From Eubacterium sp. (GTDB taxonomy: Bacteria > Bacillota > Clostridia > Lachnospirales > Lachnospiraceae), in assembly GCA_017514785.1 (NCBI GenBank), contig JAFWIO010000076.1:93376-157375 (forward strand): a stretch of DNA of 64,000 nt, written 5' to 3'. The position numbers and the translations under genes are program-made. How positions within the stretch are numbered: the first letter of the stretch is position 1; every line of letters begins with the position of its first letter. Positions 51,001 to 61,002 of the stretch are shown piece by piece. The notes under the pieces are model-generated. The model did not search any database. It was not told the origin of the DNA and saw nothing but the letters and a program-made list of their open reading frames with translations.

Positions 51001-52541
51001 TAAGCGAGGTTGAGTTTGAAGAACAGTTAAGAGAGTGGACGCCTGTACCTAATTTCAATCCAGATTCAGGTGGACAGGCAACTTACCATTCAGCAGGTCA
51101 ATTACAACTTCTTGCAATGTATGGTCCTAACACTGGATACTATGGCAAAATGGAATATAAAGTTGAAAACGAAGGTGAAGAACTATCAGATACTACAGTT
51201 AAGGTGACTAGCACAACAACATGGGATGGTGATGAGAGACCTTATTCAACAAATATCAGACTTAAAAACTATAATGACGATCTTGCAATAAAAGAGAATT
51301 ACTCAGGTGTTATAAAAGTAGAATCTAACAAAGCAACAGCTATCGGAAAGAAGCTTCATATTGTTGTAGATAATTCAATAATAGTTGAAGAGCCACTTGT
51401 TATAGGTGAGAACACAATTAATATTCCAGAGTTTACTTATTCAGGAGAGAATTCCAATATTGACTTCGACTTGGATGAACTAACAGTAGGTACAGAAATA
51501 AAAATAACGTCAGCAGAGTTTACACCGATTGAGCCAGGATGGAATGCTGTTCCTAATAATGAAGATACAACTGTTGGTCCTTGGACCTTAAGTGCGGCAT
51601 TTATGCCAGAAAGTGAACGATGGGGAGCATTGTCTTATAAAGATATTTCAGATGTGAACGACGGCGACGAAATAGGTGACACATTAATCAAAGTTAGATC
51701 TGCATCGGGATATGATGGTGCGTGGGATACATATCTAACGCTAAGCGATTACCTAAGTGATAGAAATCTTAAAAATAATACAAGGTATAGAGTGGTTGTT
51801 ACTTATTACGCATCTAAGGCTAGTAGAAGTAGCAAATATGTATTGTTATGGGCAAATAACAAGCAGTTTAACTTTGAACTCCAAAAGTGTAATGACTTAA
51901 GTACTTACAAGAGAGTTCAGCTAGGATATCTCAGATATGATAGTTCCCAAACCAATGATATCAAAATCCAATTAGACAATGTTAACGAGGGAACATCATT
52001 TAGCATTAAATATATTGAGTTTATTGAAGATTCTACTAGCAAACCATACTACGATGTGACACCATATAAGAATAGCAGTAGTTATCCAAAACAGGATGGA
52101 CAATTATTTGCCGGCTGGTTCGAAGATGAAGAGTTCACAGAACCACATATGGAAGAGACGGGAAAAGCATATGCTAAGTTTGTCGACGAAAAGATGCTTA
52201 CAGTTAAATGTCAGTGGAAATTGGATAGTAGTGCAATAAGATTTGTAAGCTCGATAGATGTACTAGATTATCAATCAGCGGGATTTGAATTTGAAGGTCA
52301 GTATGGCGATAAAACAATAAGTAATAGGGAGAAAGATGTTGATAAAGTATATAGAGTTATAAAGGCTGGAGACGATTCAATAACCCCAAATAAAGTCTTT
52401 GCAGATGAATCGGAATACTTCTTTACGTATACAATTAGAAATATGGATGAAAACACTGATTCATCATGGACGGTTACTCCATTTTATGTGACGGGAGATG
52501 GCACTAAAGTATATGGAACAACAAACCAATTTGCTAAGTAA
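48045..52541 (+). CDS. multimodular secreted GH16 laminarinase-type glucanase
   Basis: 1498 residues. Signal peptide (about 1-28); two tandem A-type beta-sandwich modules (about 32-205, 215-388), each with a YGWDGF turn; one B-type module (about 390-560); the GH16 catalytic domain (about 578-828). Then three more B-type modules (about 840-1000, 997-1160, 1165-1330), an InlB-like segment (about 1345-1385) and a C-terminal domain. The GH16 site reads E-I-D-I-L-E (Glu700, Asp702, Glu705), with WPAFWMLG before it, as in laminarinases. Substrate therefore is likely beta-1,3- or mixed-linkage glucan. Unlike the other glucanases here it lacks the lysine-rich FN3 tail. B modules open with W-x-x-V and may bind carbohydrate. 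Confidence 0.85.
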   Translation: MKKVLSIILSFALLIAPIGASCVSVNADGTFNAVIGTTWNQTSVNTSGDAQGVWQYKLLQNEWKSMAGTYSGASGVQGFTFTTAKYGWDGFHLKTNDIKGVCGLQAYHVYDATFRVTHTGANATNIHFLTSGGLGSYNISKQSTTINSASSPVTFSGQICVDDESELTLTIDMGVNATGGSSGCQAGTLQITQATFTDTGVVVDKTFSAKIYDDAAHEAAGDDGWDKTDVEEVDDQQGVWGYKYLEWYDGGNPMHRLGSYSGASSAERFVFNTTYGWDGFSFRLDLTKALNIQAGYFYDLSVTFKYTFTGNESDKTFYVDCHTSGGLGNYAIPSERRAISPSTNTLTSEGRVCSHGDSDLYLEFNFSRGTIGCPAGKFEITSITAVKDTEWTPVKNNNSAEGVGPWGLFALFDAAHPTYGHWGALSYKTIGTGEDFSDTTILVRSKSGWLGAEASWARIRDYASNRLEVGTHTQGTIVINSTKATAEDSYIRVGIGDHSELFTLQEGDNELVTEEFTYNDQYSMDISFELDMIDVGTELKVKSIDLLNGVEPEDDPDVDPVDPVLSPDTMHVEDDGATWSDEFNGTELDEDKWVIQEGNRSGSDGPINWGNNEKENYQEDNVSVGNGVLKIEAREEKTTIGTGEDALEYDYTSGRINTRGKFSAGFGYVEASLKFDVEKGLWPAFWMLGEKKATWPRNGEIDILEQANTNDYFQSTVHFYNSTWGSNDEHHTSKNDEEAHAKMSGIDFSQYHKYGVNRNGDTIAFYLDREKVYEYIIENDKKKSPSRYPSAMNNDYYLLLNLAVGGNFTHNQLPENLPKSMQVDYVRYYEADGLNRIQPDVWTTVGAWDLYNGKDDWCDYARMNYEQSEGSDIGDTKMILTESPRSDDNDKEYGLGARLNNHSSDKMINDRTYKAKITLNSSRAGTLITNVEGTEYRIDIDEGENVVYTDEFVYDEFNSYSTTPSHNPRDVYFYLGMMPKNTEITISEVEFEEQLREWTPVPNFNPDSGGQATYHSAGQLQLLAMYGPNTGYYGKMEYKVENEGEELSDTTVKVTSTTTWDGDERPYSTNIRLKNYNDDLAIKENYSGVIKVESNKATAIGKKLHIVVDNSIIVEEPLVIGENTINIPEFTYSGENSNIDFDLDELTVGTEIKITSAEFTPIEPGWNAVPNNEDTTVGPWTLSAAFMPESERWGALSYKDISDVNDGDEIGDTLIKVRSASGYDGAWDTYLTLSDYLSDRNLKNNTRYRVVVTYYASKASRSSKYVLLWANNKQFNFELQKCNDLSTYKRVQLGYLRYDSSQTNDIKIQLDNVNEGTSFSIKYIEFIEDSTSKPYYDVTPYKNSSSYPKQDGQLFAGWFEDEEFTEPHMEETGKAYAKFVDEKMLTVKCQWKLDSSAIRFVSSIDVLDYQSAGFEFEGQYGDKTISNREKDVDKVYRVIKAGDDSITPNKVFADESEYFFTYTIRNMDENTDSSWTVTPFYVTGDGTKVYGTTNQFAK

Positions 52542-52554
52542 AATGGACAAAAAT

Positions 52555-52600
52555 TCAAATAAAGTCGCCAATTTTTGATATTGGCGACTTTATTTATTTA
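52555..52600 (+). terminator. intrinsic terminator after the GH16 gene
   Basis: AAAGTCGCCAA (52561-52571) pairs with TTGGCGACTTT (52581-52591), followed by a T-rich stretch. Confidence 0.88.
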
Positions 52601-52613
52601 TACGATTTTTCAC

Positions 52614-52642
52614 TTTAATTTTTACCTAAAAAATAGTATAAT
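52614..52642 (+). promoter_or_regulatory. possible promoter of yloU-fakA
   Basis: TTTAAT (52614-52619), a 17-base spacer and TATAAT (52637-52642); the -35 is weak. Confidence 0.4.
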
Positions 52643-52673
52643 ATATTGACTATGATTTATAGGAGGATAAGTC

Positions 52674-53033
52674 ATGAAAGGTAAATTAGATACAGACTTA
52701 GGCCAGGTATTAATTAGCCCTGATGTTATTGCACAGTACGCTAGTGAGACAGCTTACGAGTGCTTTGGAATCGTGGGCATGGCTATGGTAAGCGTAAAAG
52801 ATGGACTTGTAAAACTACTAAAGAGAACAAGTTCTACAATGGGTATCAATGTAGAAATTGATGAAAAGAATGAAATCTCTATAGACTTTCATATCATTGT
52901 TTCATACGGTGTAAATATTGTCACAATAGCAGACAATATTATTTCTAGTGTGAAATATAAAGTTGAAGAGTTTACAGGTATGACTGTAAAGAAAGTCAAC
53001 GTTATTGTTGAAGGCGTAAGAGTAATAGACTAA
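52674..53033 (+). CDS. Asp23/Gls24-family protein, YloU-like
   Basis: 119 residues of the Asp23 (alkaline shock) family. It opens with GQVLISPDVIAQYASETAYECFG... and contains the family's V-D-x-H-I-I-V-x-Y-G-V strand (SIDFHIIVSYGVNI), then VKYKVEEFTGM. Members associate with the membrane and cell-envelope homeostasis. It precedes fakA, as yloU precedes yloV in Bacillus. AGGAGG lies upstream of the ATG. Confidence 0.88.
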   Translation: MKGKLDTDLGQVLISPDVIAQYASETAYECFGIVGMAMVSVKDGLVKLLKRTSSTMGINVEIDEKNEISIDFHIIVSYGVNIVTIADNIISSVKYKVEEFTGMTVKKVNVIVEGVRVID

Positions 53034-53085
53034 TAAAGGTTAATTATAGAATAAAGTAATAGTAATTACTTTAGGAGGAATTATC

Positions 53086-54771
53086 GTGGAATTAATGAGT
53101 ATAAGCGCCGAATTGCTACAAAAGGCATTTATTGCGGGCGCGAAAAATCTTGAGGCAAACAAGGAATATATCAATGAGTTAAATGTATTTCCAGTTCCAG
53201 ACGGAGATACAGGTACTAACATGACACTAACTATTATGTCAGCAGCACAGGAAGTTGGTGGCATTGATAAACCAGATATGGAGACAGTATCTAAAGCTAT
53301 CTCATCTGGATCACTTCGTGGTGCTAGAGGTAACTCTGGTGTTATTTTGTCTCAGTTGTTTAGAGGATTTACTAGAGAAATCAAGAAAGAACAAGAGATT
53401 AATGTAGAAATACTATCTAGAGCTTGCAATAAGGCTGTAGAGACTGCATATAAGGCTGTAATGAAGCCTAAAGAAGGTACTATCCTTACAGTTGCTAAGG
53501 GTATGGCTGAAAAGGCTGAAGAATTAGTAGCAGAGAGTGAAGACTTAATCTTTGTGGTTGATGAGATTATCAAGCACGGTGATTACGTTCTAAGTCAAAC
53601 TCCTGAGATGCTACCAGTTCTTAAGGAAGCTGGAGTGGTAGACTCTGGTGGAGAAGGTCTTATGACTGTAGTTAAGGGTGCATATGATGCTCTCCAGGGT
53701 AAAGAAATTGATTATACTTTGGAAGGTGTTGCAAAAAAAGGCAGCGGAGCTAACCTTGATGACATTGAAGTTGAAGAAGCAGATATTAAGTTCGGTTACT
53801 GTACTGAATTTATTATAAATCTTGATAATCCATTGGATGAATCCGAAGAAGACAAATTCAAAGAATTCTTGCATTCAATCGGTGATTCAATCGTAATGGT
53901 TGCTGATGATGAGATCGTAAAAGTTCACGTTCACACAAACCAACCAGGTGAGGCTTTCACTAGAGCTTTAACTTATGGTTCTTTGTCGAGGATGAAAGTG
54001 GACAACATGCGTGAAGAACATCATGAGCGTCTAATTCAAAATGCTGAAAAGAGAGCAAAAGAACAGGCTGAAGCCGAGAAGAAGGCTGAAGCAAAGAAAG
54101 ATGAACCTAGAAAAGAGAATGGCTTTATCGCAGTTTCTGTTGGTGAAGGTTTGGACGAAGTGTTCAAGAGTCTAGAGATAGACGCTATCATTTCTGGTGG
54201 TCAGACAATGAACCCAAGTACAGAAGATATTTTAAATGCTGTTGATAAAGTTAATGCAGATAACATCTTTATTCTTCCAAATAATACAAACATTATTCTT
54301 GCTGCACAGCAGGCAGAGATTCTATTGGAAGATAAGAGACTTATTGTTATTCCTTCAAAGACTATCCCTCAGGGAATCGCAGCTATGCTAGGATTTATCC
54401 CAGGCGAGAGTCCAGAAGATAACAAAGAATCTATGATCGAGAGTATGAGTGGTGTTGCTACAGGTGAAATCACTTATGCTGTTAGAGATACAGTTATAGA
54501 TGATCACGAGATTAAAGAAGGAAATATCATGGGTATTGGCGATGACGGTATCCTAGCTGTAGGCGAAGACCTAGAGGCTACTACTATAGAAATGATTGAA
54601 AATATGGTAGATGAAGATTCTGGAATGATTAGCGTTTACTACGGCGAAGACGTGAAAGAAGAAGACGCTAATAAATTAGTGGAAAAACTAGAAGAGAAAT
54701 TCCCAGATGTAGAAGTTGAATGTTATATGGGTGGTCAGCCTGTATACTATTACATTACTTCTGTGGAATAG
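53086..54771 (+). CDS. fakA: fatty acid kinase catalytic subunit, YloV/FakA-like
   Basis: 561 residues: N-terminal DhaL (DAK2) kinase domain (about 1-200) with NVFPVPDGDTGTNM (ADP and magnesium site) and SSGSLRGARGNSGVILSQL; C-terminal DegV-like/DAK phosphatase-type region. In Staphylococcus FakA phosphorylates fatty acids held by FakB for membrane lipid synthesis; no FakB (DegV) gene is in this window. Start is GTG with AGGAGG upstream; an ATG three codons on is an alternative. A lysine-alanine-rich linker (about 320-340) joins the halves. Confidence 0.88.
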   Translation: MELMSISAELLQKAFIAGAKNLEANKEYINELNVFPVPDGDTGTNMTLTIMSAAQEVGGIDKPDMETVSKAISSGSLRGARGNSGVILSQLFRGFTREIKKEQEINVEILSRACNKAVETAYKAVMKPKEGTILTVAKGMAEKAEELVAESEDLIFVVDEIIKHGDYVLSQTPEMLPVLKEAGVVDSGGEGLMTVVKGAYDALQGKEIDYTLEGVAKKGSGANLDDIEVEEADIKFGYCTEFIINLDNPLDESEEDKFKEFLHSIGDSIVMVADDEIVKVHVHTNQPGEAFTRALTYGSLSRMKVDNMREEHHERLIQNAEKRAKEQAEAEKKAEAKKDEPRKENGFIAVSVGEGLDEVFKSLEIDAIISGGQTMNPSTEDILNAVDKVNADNIFILPNNTNIILAAQQAEILLEDKRLIVIPSKTIPQGIAAMLGFIPGESPEDNKESMIESMSGVATGEITYAVRDTVIDDHEIKEGNIMGIGDDGILAVGEDLEATTIEMIENMVDEDSGMISVYYGEDVKEEDANKLVEKLEEKFPDVEVECYMGGQPVYYYITSVE

Positions 54772-54780
54772 GAGAGTTTA

Positions 54781-55287
54781 ATGGCAGACGTATTTGTAGA
54801 ACAAATTATAAAGAGGAAACTATCACTAGGAGGATTGGCAATCAGAATTGGTGCCATCTTCCTTGTGCTTATTGGAATACTTTTATTGCCAGTTCTTAAA
54901 CTAATTCTTACTATAACAGTTACAGCGCTATTTATTTATTTGGCATATTTAGCGTTTGTATATACAAGTGTCGAGTGGGAATATTCATTGGTTAATGGCG
55001 AATTAACTATTGATAAAATCCTCGGCAAAAGAAAAAGAAAACCAGGCGAGACTTACGATATTAGAAAAGCTAGTTTGATTGCGCCTGCGTACAGCGAGGA
55101 AGTTCTATCTAAGTCAGAGTATTTAACAAAGATGGACTATACTGCAACAAATAATAAAGATAACCACTACGCTATCATCATTGATGATGTGGAAGGTGTT
55201 AAGGGAGCGCTCATGATTACATTTGAGCCAGATGAAAAAATGCTGGATGCTATGTACAATGTGCGCCCTAATATTATGAAAAGATAG
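54781..55287 (+). CDS. membrane protein of unknown function
   Basis: 168 residues. Two adjacent transmembrane helices (about 20-58), then a soluble region starting VEWEYSLVNGELTIDKILGKRKRK, which resembles the strand-turn-strand of membrane-linked PH-like domains. The C-terminus reads ALMITFEPDEKMLDAMYNVRPNIMKR split over a helix. I do not recognise a characterised family; similar two-helix proteins occur in Lachnospiraceae. It lies between fakA and guaB with gaps of nine and 18 bases, so it is likely co-transcribed. Confidence 0.65.
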   Translation: MADVFVEQIIKRKLSLGGLAIRIGAIFLVLIGILLLPVLKLILTITVTALFIYLAYLAFVYTSVEWEYSLVNGELTIDKILGKRKRKPGETYDIRKASLIAPAYSEEVLSKSEYLTKMDYTATNNKDNHYAIIIDDVEGVKGALMITFEPDEKMLDAMYNVRPNIMKR

Positions 55288-56760
<1,473 letters not shown>

Positions 56761-56775
56761 GAGGTAAAATAAAAA

Positions 56776-57825
56776 ATGAAAAGAATAATATCTATTGTTT
56801 TAACAGTATCATTGATAACAGCGCTAGCTACCGGTTGTGGTTGCGGCGGAAGAGATGTGAAAAAAGAAGCAGGTTATGATGTTGATAAGTACATCGAACT
56901 TGGAAAATATACAGGCTTTAAATATAACATCGACCAAAAGAAGTTTGACGAGATGTTAGAAGAAAAAACATTTGAATCTGAGGCTGTTAATCGTCCGGCT
57001 AAAAAAGGTGATGAGATTGAATTTTCTTACACAGGTTATATTAAAGGTAAAAAAGTAAAAGATTTGTCGCAGGATAATATTGCAGCTGAAACAGATCAGA
57101 AAGATAACGCAGTATATAAGAAGTTCACTGATGCTTTAATTGGAAAAGAAAAAGGCGACACTGCTACGGTTAAGATTAGTGGAGCTGAAGCAAGCAAGAT
57201 TTCAAATGACAAAAAGAAATATACTGACGAGGTCAGCGTCAAATTAAAAATTATAGAAGTTAGTAAAGTAGAACACCCTACAGTTACTAACGAGTGGGTA
57301 AAATCGGAAAGTGGCGAAGATGCTAATACTGTTGAAGAATTCTATGCAATTATGGAACAGGAATTGGTAGATAACGCAACAGCTGATCTTTGGCAGAAGG
57401 CTGTGGATGATGCCACAATGAATAGTTGGCCACCAGAGCTTTATAGTAAGGTTAAAGAAGAAGAGGAAGCTGACGCAGCATATAATGCTGATCAGTGGAA
57501 CATGTCTCTAGATGAATACTATGCTATGAATGGTGATACTAAAGAAACTCTAGAGAAAGAATACATGAACCAAGTTAAGTCAACTTTAGTTATGTGGGCA
57601 ATTGTTTCTAAAGAAGATATAAAAGTTTCTAAGAAAGAAATGGAAGAACGTTATAACGATTTGTTTACAGAACTTAAAGGTGATAACGGATATAATACAA
57701 TTGAAGATGTAAAGAAGGATTATTCTAAAGCAGAAATAAAAGAGGCTGTTTATTTGCAGAAAACTCAAAATTATGTTTATAAGAATTCTGACGTAAAGAA
57801 AACATATACAGTTCATAATAATTAA
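56776..57825 (+). CDS. trigger-factor-like FKBP peptidyl-prolyl isomerase, probable lipoprotein
   Basis: 349 residues. The N-terminus is a lipoprotein-type signal ending LATGC (Cys21), so export and lipidation are predicted. An FKBP-type domain (about 65-165, KKGDEIEFSYTGYIKGKKV) is followed by an alpha-helical region like the trigger-factor C-terminus (about 170-345). The ribosome-binding domain of true trigger factor is missing. It may act as an extracytoplasmic folding factor for secreted proteins, of which this window has many. Known equivalents in Lachnospiraceae are annotated only by similarity. Confidence 0.8.
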   Translation: MKRIISIVLTVSLITALATGCGCGGRDVKKEAGYDVDKYIELGKYTGFKYNIDQKKFDEMLEEKTFESEAVNRPAKKGDEIEFSYTGYIKGKKVKDLSQDNIAAETDQKDNAVYKKFTDALIGKEKGDTATVKISGAEASKISNDKKKYTDEVSVKLKIIEVSKVEHPTVTNEWVKSESGEDANTVEEFYAIMEQELVDNATADLWQKAVDDATMNSWPPELYSKVKEEEEADAAYNADQWNMSLDEYYAMNGDTKETLEKEYMNQVKSTLVMWAIVSKEDIKVSKKEMEERYNDLFTELKGDNGYNTIEDVKKDYSKAEIKEAVYLQKTQNYVYKNSDVKKTYTVHNN

Positions 57826-57865
57826 TAACTGAATAAACCTAGACCAATACGGAGGTGGAATGATT

Positions 57866-58966
57866 ATGAAAAGATTTATGTGTGTGTGGACGAGTTTTAT
57901 TATGATTGTTCTTATGCTTCCAATCTTTGGTAGTATGGATGTTCAGGCTGCAAAGTTAAAGCTTAATTATTCATATTACAAGATGACCGGCGGCTACACC
58001 GTCAAGCTTAAGACAAGTACCGGAAAGAAAGCAAAATGGAGTAGTACTAACAAGAAAGTTGCTACCGTTTCTAAAAACGGAAAAGTTACTGGAAAGAAAA
58101 AAGGTAAGTGCTACATCATTGCTAAGCGCGGCAACAGAGTTGGCAAATGTAGAATTACTGTCACTAGAAATGTTTATGTGCCAAACAAGAAGTTTAAAAA
58201 GACTTCTTTAGATGTTTTGAGCTTAAAACTTGATATACACAGTATCGAGTACAACGATATTGGTCAGAGTTTTATCAATAAGAAAAAAAGCACATTTCCT
58301 TTGTCTTTGAAAAATTCAAAGAAAAAACCGAAATGGAAATCTAAAAACAAAAAGATTGCCACCGTTTCGAAGAAGGGTGTTATTACCGCGGTTGGAGTAG
58401 GTAAAACTACAGTTTATGCCAAAGTGGGCAAAAAGAAGTACAACTGCAAAGTGGAAATAACTAACTTAATCAATCCAGAAAAGATTGAGAATCAAAAAGA
58501 TGCTTATGAGATGCTAAGAAGAATTAATAATCTTAGAATCAAGCGTAAAGTTAAACCACTTAAAATATTAAACCGACTAATGAGAGCAGCTAATGCTAGA
58601 GCGGGAGAATTAAGACCTGCCAAAATAGAAGTGGTAGGATTAGGTATAAAGTTAGATAAAAACTTTTCTCATGCTAGACCTGATGGTAGATCATTCAGTA
58701 CTATAATTCCTGAATTCAATTTACCAACTGCCAGCAGAGTGGGAGAGAATATTAGTTTCGTAACTGATACTGTTACTCAAAGAGAAGACTTTATGAATAC
58801 TTGCTTTAAAGCATTTATGGACTCAAAAGAACATAGAGAAAATATGTTGAGCAATGATTACAGTTATATTGGAATTGGACATAATAACAGTATTCACTTT
58901 GTTAACTATCATACTCATCCATGTATTGCTGTATTTTGGGATCAACTATTTTATTCTAAATATTAA
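57866..58966 (+). CDS. secreted Ig-like (BIG2) and CAP-domain protein
   Basis: Signal peptide (about 1-29, ending VQAA), two lysine-rich bacterial Ig-like group 2 repeats (about 32-105 and 135-205; each has WSSTNKKVATVSKNGKVTG-type spacing), then a CAP/SCP domain (about 215-366). The CAP hallmarks FSHARPDG, GENIS, KEHRENML and IGIGH are present with the metal-site histidines. The ATG at 57866 has a nine-base gap to GGAGGT; the ATG at 57860 is only three bases from it. Very basic, which again suggests binding to the anionic wall. CAP proteins of clostridia are often surface-bound; the activity is unknown. Confidence 0.82.
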   Translation: MKRFMCVWTSFIMIVLMLPIFGSMDVQAAKLKLNYSYYKMTGGYTVKLKTSTGKKAKWSSTNKKVATVSKNGKVTGKKKGKCYIIAKRGNRVGKCRITVTRNVYVPNKKFKKTSLDVLSLKLDIHSIEYNDIGQSFINKKKSTFPLSLKNSKKKPKWKSKNKKIATVSKKGVITAVGVGKTTVYAKVGKKKYNCKVEITNLINPEKIENQKDAYEMLRRINNLRIKRKVKPLKILNRLMRAANARAGELRPAKIEVVGLGIKLDKNFSHARPDGRSFSTIIPEFNLPTASRVGENISFVTDTVTQREDFMNTCFKAFMDSKEHRENMLSNDYSYIGIGHNNSIHFVNYHTHPCIAVFWDQLFYSKY

Positions 58967-58975
58967 GGAGACAAT

Positions 58976-60955
58976 ATGAAAATCACATTAAAAGATGGAT
59001 CAGTAAAAGAATATTCTGAGGCTATGTCTGTTAAAGACATAGCTTTTGATATAGCGCCAGGCTTGGGTAGAGCAGCTTGTGCAGGAGAGGTAGATGGTGA
59101 AGTAGTAGATTTAAGAACCACCATCGACAAAGACTGTAAATTAAATATTTTGACCTTCAATGATGACGAAGGTAAAAAGGCTTACAGACATACCGCTAGT
59201 CATATTTTGGCGGAGGCTGTTAAGCGTCTTTATCCTGAAACTAAGTTGGCTATAGGACCAGCCACTGATACAGGCTTTTATTATGATTTTGAGCACGAGC
59301 CATTTACTCGTGACGATTTAGATGCTATAGAAGCAGAGATGAAGAAGATTATTAAAGAGGGCGCAGAGATTAAGAGGTTTACTTTGCCTCGCGAGGATGC
59401 CATCAAATATATGGCAGACAGAAAAGAGGATTATAAAGTAGAACTAATCCAAGATTTGCCTGAGGATTCTACCATTTCATTCTATAGTCAGGGTGAGAAG
59501 TTTGTTGACCTTTGTGCAGGACCTCATCTAATGAGTACTAAACAGGTTAAGGCTTTTAAACTTATCTCATCATCTATGGCTTACTGGAGAGGCGACGAAA
59601 ACAAAGCCAGACTACAAAGAATTTATGGTACAGCTTTCGACGACAAAAAAGAATTGGCAGCTTATCTTGAGTCACTAGAAGAAGCGAAGAGAAGAGATCA
59701 CAACAGACTTGGTCGCGAGATGGGTCTATTTACAACAGTTGATGTTATTGGTCAGGGACTTCCTTTGTTTACTCCTAAGGGAACAAAGATGATTATGAAG
59801 CTTCAAAGATGGATTGAAGATTTGGAGGATAATGAGTGGGGCTACCAGCGTACACGTACACCTCTAATGGCCAAGAATGATTTGTTTAAGATTTCAGGTC
59901 ACTGGGATCACTACAAAGAGTCAATGTTTGTATTGGGCGACGAAGAGAAGGATGATGAAGTATTAACACTTCGTCCTATGACATGTCCATTCCAGTATTA
60001 TATTTATAAAAATGAGCAAAGATCATACAGAGATCTTCCTATTAGATATTCAGAAACTTCAACACTCTTTAGAAATGAAGATTCTGGAGAGATGCATGGT
60101 TTGACTCGTGTTCGTCAGTTTACAATTACTGAGGCACACTTGATGATTAGACCAGACCAGGTTAAGCAGGAATTAACTAGATGTCTTGAACTAGTAGATT
60201 ATGTATTTAATGTACTAGGTGTTCAGGACGATGTTAGATATAGATTGTCAAAATGGGACCCAGAGAACAGAGAAAAATATTTGGGCGATGATGAATATTG
60301 GAATCACTCACAAGGTGTTCTTAGAGACTTGCTTGTAGAAAAAGGAGTAGAGTTCACTGAAGAAGACGGTGAAGCTGCTTTCTACGGTCCTAAGATTGAT
60401 ATCCAGGCTGACAACGTATATGGAAAAGAAGACACAATGGTAACTATCCAGCTTGATAATGCGATTGCAGAGAAGATGGATATGTACTATATAGATGAGA
60501 ATGGTGACAAGCAAAGACCTTACATCATTCACAGAACATCGATGGGATGTTATGAGAGAACTTTGGCGTGGTTGATTGAGCACTATGCTGGTAAGTTCCC
60601 AACATGGCTATGTCCAGAGCAGGTAAGAGTACTTCCTATTTCAGATAAGTACGAAGACTATGCAAACGATGTTGCAGCTAAGCTTAAGAAAGCTGGCGTA
60701 GATGTAACAGTTGATAACAGATCTGAAAAGATCGGTTACAAGATTCGCGAGGCTAGACTTAACAGACTTCCATATATGTTAGTAGTTGGTGAACAAGAGC
60801 AGACTGACGGCACAGTTTCAGTTAGAAGTAGATTCGCCGGCGACGAAGGAGTTAAGCCATTAGTTGAGTTTATTTCTCAAATCACAAAGGAAATTGAGTC
60901 TAAAGAGATAAGAGAAGAGATTCCTGAAGAGGAGAGAAATCAAGGGCAAAAATAG
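58976..60955 (+). CDS. thrS: threonyl-tRNA synthetase
   Basis: Class II synthetase, 659 residues: TGS domain (about 1-62), editing domain with RHTASHIL and CAGPH zinc-type elements (about 65-225), catalytic core with RPMTCPFQYYIYK and a motif 2 R-x-E (FRNEDSGEMHGLTRVRQF), and an anticodon-binding domain ending about residue 640. No T-box leader is present; the gene starts nine bases after the CAP-protein gene. Downstream is the infC operon, a common arrangement. Confidence 0.97.
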   Translation: MKITLKDGSVKEYSEAMSVKDIAFDIAPGLGRAACAGEVDGEVVDLRTTIDKDCKLNILTFNDDEGKKAYRHTASHILAEAVKRLYPETKLAIGPATDTGFYYDFEHEPFTRDDLDAIEAEMKKIIKEGAEIKRFTLPREDAIKYMADRKEDYKVELIQDLPEDSTISFYSQGEKFVDLCAGPHLMSTKQVKAFKLISSSMAYWRGDENKARLQRIYGTAFDDKKELAAYLESLEEAKRRDHNRLGREMGLFTTVDVIGQGLPLFTPKGTKMIMKLQRWIEDLEDNEWGYQRTRTPLMAKNDLFKISGHWDHYKESMFVLGDEEKDDEVLTLRPMTCPFQYYIYKNEQRSYRDLPIRYSETSTLFRNEDSGEMHGLTRVRQFTITEAHLMIRPDQVKQELTRCLELVDYVFNVLGVQDDVRYRLSKWDPENREKYLGDDEYWNHSQGVLRDLLVEKGVEFTEEDGEAAFYGPKIDIQADNVYGKEDTMVTIQLDNAIAEKMDMYYIDENGDKQRPYIIHRTSMGCYERTLAWLIEHYAGKFPTWLCPEQVRVLPISDKYEDYANDVAAKLKKAGVDVTVDNRSEKIGYKIREARLNRLPYMLVVGEQEQTDGTVSVRSRFAGDEGVKPLVEFISQITKEIESKEIREEIPEEERNQGQK

Positions 60956-60967
60956 TCCCGAATTTAT

Positions 60968-60996
60968 TTGACAAAGTACCATAATAATGGTATATT
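60968..60996 (+). promoter_or_regulatory. promoter of the infC operon
   Basis: TTGACA (60968-60973), a 17-base spacer and TATATT (60991-60996). A small palindrome TACCAT-AATA-ATGGTA (60977-60992) lies in the spacer. Confidence 0.78.
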
Positions 60997-61002
60997 ACTA
61001 CA

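Noticed and set aside
58967-58975. T-box leader upstream of thrS
   Set aside because: Only nine bases separate thrS from the preceding gene, and no T-box sequence or specifier hairpin is seen there.
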